Origin: a virus
Strand: one strand, 5' to 3'
Virus record (IMG/VR): IMGVR_UViG_3300044680_000080
Location: 1-21,520 of that record
DNA length: 21,520 bases
Part shown: positions 7,715-14,198 of the stretch, one piece after another
Position numbering within the stretch: position 1 is the first letter of the stretch
Layout of the letters: each line of letters starts with the position of its first letter
Program-made: the position numbers and the translations under genes
Notes under the pieces: generated by a model
Databases searched by the model: none
Seen by the model: only the letters and a program-made list of their open reading frames with translations
What the model was told of the DNA's origin: nothing

Positions 7715-8556
7715 GCTTTGCCGAGCGGGTTCTGAACTTCAAATTTTACGGCTCGTTGTCCGGTGATTTTTCCGCTGCGGGCTTGCGCGCCGTAGTGAGC
7801 ATCAACAAGACGCAAGGCCGGCTGGGTGTTCAAGCGACCGCGAAAATATGGGGTCTGTCGCTTCCGCAAATGAATGCATACTCGTCAAAGATCCCCACGG
7901 ATCTTGGCGTCAACCAGCTCGGACTGGTGATCGAGGCCGGGGATCTCGACGGAAATTTTACTGAGGCCGTGGACGCAAATGTCTGGGAATCTTACATCGA
8001 TTTGACCGGGACGCCGGATTCCGCTTTCGTGGTCGTACTGGCCGGCATCTACACTGCGTCGAACCCGATGGCAGCGCAGTCCCCCCCACCTGGCGGTACG
8101 CAGGACGCGGCGACGCTGATTCAGAGCATCTGCGCTTCTGCTGGTTTCACGCTCATCAATAATGGCGCGCACCAGCCGCTGCTCAACCAGTCGACTTACG
8201 GCTCGGCATTGGATCAGATCGAGCGCATCGCGATGGCGGCTGGATTTGCGTGGGCGTGGAGCGGCAAAAAGTTCTACATCTGGCCCGTGGACGGCGAAGT
8301 GGATTCTACTGTGGTGCAGATAGGCCCCAATACGACGCCGCAAATGGTAGGCTTTCCGCAGTACTGGCCGCAGGGGCTCATCGTGCAGTCGCTGTATAAC
8401 GCAGAAGTGCAACTGGGACGGAAAATAGAAGTGGTAGGGTCCGCGATTACAAAGGCCAACGGGCCGTGGCAGACCGTCGGCGTGCGGCATGATCTGTCAA
8501 CGATGCTGGGCAAAGGGCCGTGGTTCACAACGGCGACGCTGGCGGCACCCGCATGA
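7711..8556 (+). CDS. Baseplate hub protein (T4 gp27 / Pam3 hub type)
   Basis: The 281-residue protein sits between plug and spike genes and is the expected hub, the trimer that joins the tube's six-fold end to the three-fold spike. Supporting pattern: an N-terminal beta strand SFAERVLNFKFYGS, IPTDLGVNQLGLVIEAGDLD, the helix DQIERIAMAAGFAWAWSGKK-FYIWPVDG (Ala/Trp-rich then a strand), and a C-terminal GPWQTVGVRHDLSTMLGKGPWF ending TTATLAAPA, which matches the usual 'P-W-F-T-x-x-x-x-x-P' finish of such hubs. The start is GTG at 7711 with a four-base GTGA overlap. Only 281 residues long, it is a minimal hub without extra domains. Confidence 0.82.
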   Translation: MSFAERVLNFKFYGSLSGDFSAAGLRAVVSINKTQGRLGVQATAKIWGLSLPQMNAYSSKIPTDLGVNQLGLVIEAGDLDGNFTEAVDANVWESYIDLTGTPDSAFVVVLAGIYTASNPMAAQSPPPGGTQDAATLIQSICASAGFTLINNGAHQPLLNQSTYGSALDQIERIAMAAGFAWAWSGKKFYIWPVDGEVDSTVVQIGPNTTPQMVGFPQYWPQGLIVQSLYNAEVQLGRKIEVVGSAITKANGPWQTVGVRHDLSTMLGKGPWFTTATLAAPA

Positions 8557-9146
8557 GCGCAGTCGAGCCAAATTTTGGTCCAGCGCAAACCGTCGTCGAA
8601 GCGCTGCGCATAGAACTGCTGATCCGCACACTCATCCGGGAGATACGCACAGCGATCCCTGTTAAGGTCATCGCCGTGTACCCGGGGAGTGGCAGCCCAC
8701 CGGGTGTAGGCAAGGTGGACGTTCAGCCGCTGGTACAGACGGTTGACGGCAGCGGCAAGTTGTGGAACCTTGGCGTGACTTACGGGGCGTCGTTCAGCCG
8801 CAATGAGGCCAACGGCAACTCGATCATCATGGACCCCGGCGTCGGCGACATAGGGCTTGCCACGGTGTGCGACCGGGACATTTCATCAGTGCTCGCTTCT
8901 GGAGGGCTTGCTGGTCCCGGATCGTCGCGTACTCACGATATTTCGGACCTCGTTTACCAGTTCTCCATCATCAGCGCAAAGGCGCTGGCGCAGTACATCT
9001 GGTTCGCCTCCGGCATCTTAATCGAGTCGCCGTCTGTCATTACGTCCGGCAACCTGGCCTCCGGCACCGGCGCCACCGGGACGCTTACCGACTTAACCGG
9101 ACAAGTTGCCACCGTGCAGAACGGCCTCATCACGAACATCGCGTAG
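8553..9146 (+). CDS. Baseplate central spike, Gp138 N-terminal domain type
   Basis: The 197-residue protein, after the hub gene, carries an OB-fold-like N-terminal region (residues about 25-120) that fits the Gp138 membrane-puncturing spike family: IPVKVIAVYPGSG, GVGKVDVQPLVQ, then DPGVGDIGLATVCDRDISSV, where 'D-P-x-V-G-D-x-G-x-x-x-x-C-D-R-D' is a strong family marker. The C-terminal 75 residues include SDLVYQFSIISAKALAQYIW and end VATVQNGLITNI, a common strand at the foot of phage spikes. No long beta-helix or PAAR-like tip is visible, so the spike is short. I start it at ATG 8553 (ATGA overlap with the hub stop) because the longer in-frame start at GTG 8520 lies inside hub coding sequence and lacks a ribosome site. 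Confidence 0.85.
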   Translation: MSAVEPNFGPAQTVVEALRIELLIRTLIREIRTAIPVKVIAVYPGSGSPPGVGKVDVQPLVQTVDGSGKLWNLGVTYGASFSRNEANGNSIIMDPGVGDIGLATVCDRDISSVLASGGLAGPGSSRTHDISDLVYQFSIISAKALAQYIWFASGILIESPSVITSGNLASGTGATGTLTDLTGQVATVQNGLITNIA

Positions 9147-9150
9147 CTAT

Positions 9151-9522
9151 ATGTCAGGACCACTCAACACAGCCTACTTCGACAACCTCACCGAGCAGAT
9201 TGCAAGGTGCAGCAGTTGCGCGGAGTTGCAGGAGCTGACTACGACGGCGATCACGGCGCTGAACGCGCAGCTCGCCGCGATCACGGCGGCCAACGCGGAG
9301 TTCGCAGCGCTGCAGTCGCTGCTGGTTTCTCCTGCGGCTGACCTGACGGCGATTGTCACTTGGATCACCAGTTTAATATCGCTGTACCTCGGTCCGCAGC
9401 TGGCGGCCTATGCAAAACTGACAGCACAGGTGGCAGCCATGACGACGGAGATTGCAACATTGTCGTCGGCCATCACATCGGCGGCATCCAACTTCGAGAA
9501 CTGTTCCATTTCTATCCCATGA
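9151..9522 (+). CDS. Small baseplate-region protein of unknown function
   Basis: The 123-residue protein sits between the spike and the gp25-like wedge gene. It starts MSGPLNTAYFDNLTEQIARC, has a CSSC motif at residues 20-23, a helical Ala/Thr/Leu-rich stretch that may coil, then a hydrophobic segment AIVTWITSLISLYLGPQLAA and another Ala/Ser/Thr helix. I do not recognise a family. The ATG is at 9151, four bases after the preceding stop; a longer frame from 9106 would overlap the spike. No good Shine-Dalgarno is obvious. Its stop overlaps the next start (ATGA). The small helical composition and location would suit a tip, plug or trimeric bundle component, but this is only inference. Confidence 0.6.
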   Translation: MSGPLNTAYFDNLTEQIARCSSCAELQELTTTAITALNAQLAAITAANAEFAALQSLLVSPAADLTAIVTWITSLISLYLGPQLAAYAKLTAQVAAMTTEIATLSSAITSAASNFENCSISIP

Positions 9523-9959
9523 GCATCAACCATACCACCTGGCTTCTGGACTGGGACACGGGAGACCTGTGCATGGACGCTGCCGGCAACATCGCCGTGG
9601 CGAGCGCTCCCTATGCGATTGCGCAGGACATCGCGACGCAGGAGAGCACGTTCCGGGGTGAGTGCTGGTACGACATTACTCAAGGTGTCACCTACTGGCA
9701 GCAGATTCTGGGCCAGCGCCCGTCGGCCTCACTGGTCGTCTCGCTGTTCGAGGCTCAGGCGCTGGAAGTTCCAGATGTGGCGAGTGCGACCATGACCGTC
9801 GGCGGGATCAACCCGCAGCGCGGCCTTATCGGGCAGATGCTCGCCACGGACACGGACGGAAATTCCATCACGCTTTCTTTTGGCGGCACTGTTCTTGGTG
9901 TCTTGGGCACGCAGCAGGGACGCCCCATCACAATTGGAGGACAGGAAATTGAAGTTTAA
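9519..9959 (+). CDS. Baseplate wedge protein, gp25-like
   Basis: The 146-residue protein matches the GPW/gp25-like wedge group. Key residues: the opening TTWLLDWDTGDLCMDAAGNI, then SAPYAIAQDIATQESTFRGEC and the WYDITQGVTYWQQILG strand (usual family 'G-E-x-x-x-D-x-x-x-G-x-x-Y-x-x-x-x-L-G'), and RPSASLVVSLFEAQALEVPDV. In T4 gp25 starts sheath assembly on the baseplate. The start ATG at 9519 forms an ATGA overlap with the preceding stop; a longer frame upstream (from 9360) would run inside the preceding gene. Downstream, a fibre gene overlaps this one by 11 bases (9949-9959), placing an accessory gene between wedge genes. Confidence 0.85.
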   Translation: MSINHTTWLLDWDTGDLCMDAAGNIAVASAPYAIAQDIATQESTFRGECWYDITQGVTYWQQILGQRPSASLVVSLFEAQALEVPDVASATMTVGGINPQRGLIGQMLATDTDGNSITLSFGGTVLGVLGTQQGRPITIGGQEIEV

Positions 9960-11124
9960 GTTTGCCTTGCTCGCGCTGCTCGCGTGTACGCTGGCCGGCG
10001 CGCAGACCGTCCCGGTTCCCATCAGCACCCTGCCGCAACTTAGTACGCTGGCCGGCACCGAGCTGTATCCGCTGGAGCAGTTCAACGGTCAGTCCGCGTC
10101 CGTCAGCAGCGCCAATATCGCGAACTACGTTCTTGGGCAACTGAGCGCGACGGAGATCATCAATCTCTGGAACTGCCCGAATACCGGCGTCGGCAGCTTT
10201 CTCGGCGCCAACGGCTCATGCCAGACAGCGGGCTCCGGCACAGGCGTCGGTAACGTCGTCACGACCGGTTCCCCGGTCAGCGGCAATCTCACGATGTTCT
10301 CCGGTGCCACTTCTATCACGAACAGCGACTTGTACGGCGACTGCACCACATCCGGCACGCTGTCTATCACGTGTTCAAAGACCAACGGCGTGCCCTTCGG
10401 CAGCCTCGCTACCGCCAGCGCCGCATCGCCGCCGGCGCTTGGTACGGGCACGCCGAACTCCGCTACTTTCAGCACGCTCGGTATTACGAGCGGCACTGTC
10501 GGATCACCGACCGGTGGCAACGAAGGTGCGGGCAGTCTCAACATGCAGGCGTGCTACATCAACGGCGTCGCTTGCGCCACCGGTACGTCGATACTGACGA
10601 GCATCAGCGTCACCGTACCGCCCTTCCTCAGCGTTTCTCCTTCGACGTTGACATCTAATGGCACGTTTGCGTTTTCCTACAGCGGCAGCGCGCTGCCTGT
10701 CCTCAATGGCGGCACGGGATCGACGACGGCCACCGGCAGTGGCGCAGTGGTTCTCGCCAGCGCGCCGACGATAGCGAACTCGACGCTTACCGGTACGGTT
10801 TCTGTGCCGACGGCAAGCACCGGGGATTCTTCATCGATGGTTGCTTCGACTTCGTTCGTCAACCCCGGCACATTGTTCGCGGGCAACGGGTATACGAAGC
10901 TTCCCAGCGGGCTGATTTTTGAGTGGGGCATCGCCAGCGTTACCGGCGGCACTTCGCCGACCACTGTCAGCTACACGATTGCGTTTCCGCACGCCACGCT
11001 GCAAGTGGTGATGTCGCCACAATACAACGGCATCTCCCCGGCATTTGGTACAGGTACTTACTCGACCACGGGGTTTCAAGCGTATGGTAATTCCAGTTAT
11101 ACGTGGACCGCTATTGGGTACTGA
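9949..11124 (+). CDS. Tail fibre protein with signal peptide and gp53-like C-terminal domain
   Basis: The 391-residue protein has a Sec-like signal peptide (MKFKFALLALLACTLAGAQ, with AGA-Q as likely cleavage near residue 18). The start is TTG at 9949, preceded by GGAGG at 9936-9940 with eight bases spacing, so this start is well supported. The mature N-terminus (VPISTLPQLSTLAGTELYPL) resembles phage fibre adaptor strands. A central repetitive Gly/Ser/Thr region follows. From residue about 305 the sequence NGYTKLPSGLIFEWG with a later FPHATLQVVMSPQYNG fits the gp53-like C-terminal domain of phage fibres, likely the receptor-binding end. Six cysteines lie in the mature chain. It is placed between the gp25-like and J-like wedge genes. 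I infer a short fibre bound to the wedge. Confidence 0.78.
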   Translation: MKFKFALLALLACTLAGAQTVPVPISTLPQLSTLAGTELYPLEQFNGQSASVSSANIANYVLGQLSATEIINLWNCPNTGVGSFLGANGSCQTAGSGTGVGNVVTTGSPVSGNLTMFSGATSITNSDLYGDCTTSGTLSITCSKTNGVPFGSLATASAASPPALGTGTPNSATFSTLGITSGTVGSPTGGNEGAGSLNMQACYINGVACATGTSILTSISVTVPPFLSVSPSTLTSNGTFAFSYSGSALPVLNGGTGSTTATGSGAVVLASAPTIANSTLTGTVSVPTASTGDSSSMVASTSFVNPGTLFAGNGYTKLPSGLIFEWGIASVTGGTSPTTVSYTIAFPHATLQVVMSPQYNGISPAFGTGTYSTTGFQAYGNSSYTWTAIGY

Positions 11125-11127
11125 TAA

Positions 11128-12612
11128 ATGAACCCAGTCACAAACGTCCCGCCACTCACGTGGGATAACGGAATGCCCGTGGTGCCGAGCGAGCAGGCGG
11201 TGCTCGCGGGTCGCAAGGCGGATTTCACGGCAGCCTTCGGCAGCGGGCTAAACACCTCGCCGACGACGCCGCAAGGGCAGGTAATCGCGAGCGACGCGGC
11301 GATCATCGGTAGCGCCCAGAGCCAGATCGCGCTAGTGGCTTCGATGGTCGATCCGGATCAGGCCGTGGGCGCTTGGCAGGACGCCATCGGCGCGATCTAC
11401 TACCAGCAGCGCATCGCCGCCGCCGGTTCCGTCAAGACCGTCACGTGTATCGGCGCTGTCAACACGCCGATTCCGGCGGGTTCGCTGATTCAGGACCCGA
11501 GCGGCTATCTGTGGGCCGCTACAGGCCAGATCAACATCGCCGCCACCGGCTCGGCCGTCGGCACGTTCCAGTGCACGACGCCAGGGCCTATCGCCTGGCC
11601 GGGGAGCACGCCTTGCACGATTATCACGCAAGCTGACGGCTGGGATCAGGCAGTCAGCAGCTCTGCGGCGGCTCTGGGCAATTACGTGGAGTCGCGCGCC
11701 GCATTCGAGAACCGCCGCAGGAACTCTGTGGCGATCAACTCGCATGGCACCTGCCCGACGATCTACGGCAACGTGCTGGCAATTCCGAACGTGCTGTCCG
11801 CCTACGTGATCGACAACCCGACCAGCGCTGCGGTCAACGTAGGGACTACAAATTACTCGGTAGCCAAAAATTCAATTCTGGTCAGCGTCTATGGTGGACT
11901 CGCGTCTGCTATCGCGCAGGCGATCTGGTTGGGGAAGGACGGCGGCTGTGGTTACAGCGGCAATACAACCTACACGGTGGCTGACACCACGTACCCGGTA
12001 GGCTCGCAGCCTCTATATCCGATCACGTGGCTGACGGCAACGCCGACGCCGACGTATTTTGTCGTCACGCTGAAGAACAACACCTCTCTGCCTCCCGGCA
12101 TTACCGGGCTGGTACAGCAGGCCGTCTTAGCTACGTTTAGCGGCACGGACGTCGCTGGCAGCGCTCCAGCCGGCATTGCGCTGACAATTTCCGGATCGCG
12201 TTACTCGCCACAGATCAACCTCATCAGCTCCGCGGTCAACATCGAAAGCATCGACGTTGGCCTGCAAACTTCGCTAGGCGGCGAATCCGTAGGTACCGGC
12301 AACGCCTCTACGGTGACGTTTGGACACACTGCCGCGAATCTGGCTGTGGTGCCCGGCACTGTCGTCATTACTGCAGGTGCTGTGGTCGCGACGGATGACG
12401 GCGACGGAAATCTGACTGGTACGGGGGTCACTGCTGGAACCATCAACTATGCGACCGGGGTGCTGAGCATTACCTACTCGGTTGCGCCGGCGAACTTGCT
12501 GGCGATCACGATGGCCTACTCGTACTGCACGCCGTCGGGAAGTATCATCACGATGGGCGTTGATCAAATGCCGACGCTGGTTGCTGATTCGGTCGTGGTC
12601 GTTCTGGTGTAA
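11128..12612 (+). CDS. Baseplate J-like wedge protein
   Basis: The 494-residue protein has the appearance of baseplate protein J (T4 gp6 family), which forms the outer wedge ring that opens on contraction. Features: helical N-terminal segment with VIASDAAIIGSAQSQIALVAS; VKTVTCIGAVNTPIPAGSLI and the G-Y-L-W strand; EFRR-like ESRAAFENRRRNSVAINSHG; IYGNVLAIPNVLSAYVIDNP, typical of J; then KNSILVSVYGGLASAIAQAI. The C-terminal part includes an inserted beta domain from about residue 390, VVPGTVVITAGAVV and YATGVLSITYSVAPA, as seen in other phage proteins. Start ATG 11128 is three bases after the preceding fibre stop (TGATAAATG context) with a weak ribosome site. Ends just before the DUF2612 gene. 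Confidence 0.85.
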   Translation: MNPVTNVPPLTWDNGMPVVPSEQAVLAGRKADFTAAFGSGLNTSPTTPQGQVIASDAAIIGSAQSQIALVASMVDPDQAVGAWQDAIGAIYYQQRIAAAGSVKTVTCIGAVNTPIPAGSLIQDPSGYLWAATGQINIAATGSAVGTFQCTTPGPIAWPGSTPCTIITQADGWDQAVSSSAAALGNYVESRAAFENRRRNSVAINSHGTCPTIYGNVLAIPNVLSAYVIDNPTSAAVNVGTTNYSVAKNSILVSVYGGLASAIAQAIWLGKDGGCGYSGNTTYTVADTTYPVGSQPLYPITWLTATPTPTYFVVTLKNNTSLPPGITGLVQQAVLATFSGTDVAGSAPAGIALTISGSRYSPQINLISSAVNIESIDVGLQTSLGGESVGTGNASTVTFGHTAANLAVVPGTVVITAGAVVATDDGDGNLTGTGVTAGTINYATGVLSITYSVAPANLLAITMAYSYCTPSGSIITMGVDQMPTLVADSVVVVLV

Positions 12613-12614
12613 CT

Positions 12615-13157
12615 GTGCAGAACTGGCCGCAAACACAGCTGAGCCGCTACGCTGGCTCACCAATTTTGATGCAGCTTATTTCGTCGTTCAACGGAGCGAT
12701 GGACCCAACGTGGCAGATCGAGAATTTTTACAAGTATATCTGGAATGTGCGTACCGCCGTTGGCTACGGGCTGAACGTCTGGGGAAAGATTGTCAACGTA
12801 TCGCGCACGATCCCCAGTTCACCGCCTATCACGTTGAAAGACCCAGACTACCAAACGCTTATTTTAGTCAAGGCCGCCGCCAACATCGGCAACGCGACCA
12901 TACCGACGCTGAACAAATTGCTGCGGGCGATATTTGACGGGTCCGGCCTTGTCTACGTTCAGGACAACCTGGATATGACGATCACTTACGTTTTCCTCTT
13001 CGAGCCTTCACCGACACAGCAGGCCATAGTTAAATACTCCGGCGCTCTGCCGCGTCCGGCTGGAGTGCTGGCAAATTATGCGTGGGCCGCAGTGCAGGGG
13101 CCGCTCAACACACAACCACTGAACACGTGGCCGCTCAACCAATTCGCTCTGGGGTAG
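12615..13157 (+). CDS. DUF2612 baseplate protein (tail protein I counterpart)
   Basis: The 180-residue protein, immediately after J, matches the DUF2612 group, which takes the place of tail protein I (T4 gp7/gp53-like) and links the wedge to the fibres. Visible markers: GLNVWGKIVNVSRTI (family 'V-W-G-x-I-V-x-x-S-R'), DPDYQTLILVKAAANIGNAT and IPTLNKLLRAIF, then GLVYVQDNLDMTITYVF and ALPRPAGV. The C-terminus has three imperfect PLN repeats (PLNTQPLNTWPLNQF, residues 163-177). The start is GTG at 12615, two bases after the J stop, without a strong ribosome site, suggesting coupled translation. The following gene encodes the first fibre-type protein. Confidence 0.85.
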   Translation: MQNWPQTQLSRYAGSPILMQLISSFNGAMDPTWQIENFYKYIWNVRTAVGYGLNVWGKIVNVSRTIPSSPPITLKDPDYQTLILVKAAANIGNATIPTLNKLLRAIFDGSGLVYVQDNLDMTITYVFLFEPSPTQQAIVKYSGALPRPAGVLANYAWAAVQGPLNTQPLNTWPLNQFALG

Positions 13158-13162
13158 TCCGC

Positions 13163-13915
13163 ATGCTGAAGAAATTTGTTCTGGGTCTGGCGCTGTGCCT
13201 CGCTGGATTGCCGGCATTGGCCGGTGTGCAGCTGTATACGAACAACGCGGTTACGACGCTGGCATCTAATGCGTCATCTTCGACGACCTCGCTAAGCGTG
13301 GCGTCGAGCACCGCGTTTCCGTCGTTGTCCGGCGGCAACTGGTTTATTGCCACGCTGGAGCACATCGTGTCCAGCGTCGTGACTGCCGAGGAAATTGTCA
13401 AGGTCACGGCGGTTTCTGGCACCACCTGGACTGTGGTGCGCGCGCAGGAAGGCACGGCTGGCGTCTCGTGGCTCTCCGGCGACACCGTGGTGCTGCTGCC
13501 TACGGCGGGCGGCATGGCGAACTTCATACAGCCGCAGAGCGGAACATTTACCGGCACGCTTACCGGTATGTCCGGTTCAACCACTGGGGCGGTCAACTAC
13601 ACGGTCACTGGCAACGTGTGCACGATCTACGTGACCAGCGGGATTACCGGCACATCAAACTCCACGGCGTTGACACTTACCGGCATTCCGTCCGCTTGCC
13701 AACCCGCCAATACGCAGGCCGGCACATGCGGACTGGTTGAAGATAGTGGCCACGCATTGCTCGGCGCTGTCTCCATTACTGGCGGCACGGCGTCTTTCAG
13801 CCTGGCTGTAACGAGCGATGTGTCGAATCGCGTGGATTTCGTGACTTCCGCATTCACGGCCAGCGGCACAAAAGGGCTGCCGCCCGGCTTTTTGTTTATG
13901 TACACACTGAATTAA
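13163..13915 (+). CDS. Tail fibre-like protein with signal peptide
   Basis: The 250-residue protein begins MLKKFVLGLALCLAGLPALA, a clean Sec signal peptide with cleavage expected after residue 20. Residues 24-112 resemble a common phage fibre/adaptor domain: NNAVTTLASNASSSTTSLSV, FIATLEHIVSSVV, EEIVKVTAVSGTTWTVVRAQEGTAG and SGDTVVLLPTAG; the order 'N-N-A...T-T-L', 'E-I-V-K-V-T' and 'V-R-A-Q-E-G-T' is characteristic. The rest is Gly/Thr-rich beta sequence with three cysteines. I choose ATG 13163 because GGGG at 13151-13154 is eight bases upstream and the longer in-frame start at 13082 would lie within the previous gene. It follows DUF2612 directly, so it may be the fibre that docks there. Confidence 0.75.
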   Translation: MLKKFVLGLALCLAGLPALAGVQLYTNNAVTTLASNASSSTTSLSVASSTAFPSLSGGNWFIATLEHIVSSVVTAEEIVKVTAVSGTTWTVVRAQEGTAGVSWLSGDTVVLLPTAGGMANFIQPQSGTFTGTLTGMSGSTTGAVNYTVTGNVCTIYVTSGITGTSNSTALTLTGIPSACQPANTQAGTCGLVEDSGHALLGAVSITGGTASFSLAVTSDVSNRVDFVTSAFTASGTKGLPPGFLFMYTLN

Positions 13916-13930
13916 AGCGAGGGTTTCACA

Positions 13931-14185
13931 ATGTCTATTCGCACTAACCTTACCGCGAACGGCTCTTGGACGCAGATCGGCACGGCCCCGGCAACGGCGC
14001 AGCTGATCTCCCCGGACGCAACAGGCACTGAAGTGATGGTGTACACAGGAGCTTCAGCACCCGCCACTAATTCTGACGGCTTTGTACTGAGCGCGGGATA
14101 CCAGTCGCACACTTTCGGTGGCACCGCCGCTATCTGGGCACAGATCGTACAGGCGACCGGCAACGCCCTGCTCGCCTGCCAGTAG
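13931..14185 (+). CDS. Small tail-fibre-region protein of unknown function
   Basis: The 84-residue protein has no signal peptide and lies between two signal-peptide fibre genes. GAGGG (13919-13923) lies seven bases before the ATG, so this start is well supported. The sequence alternates strands and turns: SIRTNLTANGSWTQIGTAPA, then TEVMVYTGASAP and AIWAQIVQATGNALL, giving a probable small beta-sandwich. A single cysteine is present near the C-terminus (LLACQ). Comparable small beta proteins often sit next to tail fibres and may be a tip, decoration or collar protein. I do not identify a family. Confidence 0.6.
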   Translation: MSIRTNLTANGSWTQIGTAPATAQLISPDATGTEVMVYTGASAPATNSDGFVLSAGYQSHTFGGTAAIWAQIVQATGNALLACQ

Positions 14186-14198
14186 AGAGGATTCTCGA

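Noticed and set aside
9949-10008. Lipoprotein signal (LLAC) in the 9949 protein
   Set aside because: The cysteine is followed by TLAGAQ, a better Sec type I site, and the position -2 Leu is unusual for a lipobox; not enough to call a lipoprotein, though not excluded.
14118-14198. Longer N-terminus for the giant fibre starting at 14118
   Set aside because: It would overlap the 84-residue gene and hide a clean signal peptide and ribosome site at 14184-14199. The same logic rejects 13082 for the 13163 gene, 9880 for the 9949 gene, 9360 for gp25 and 8520 for the spike.
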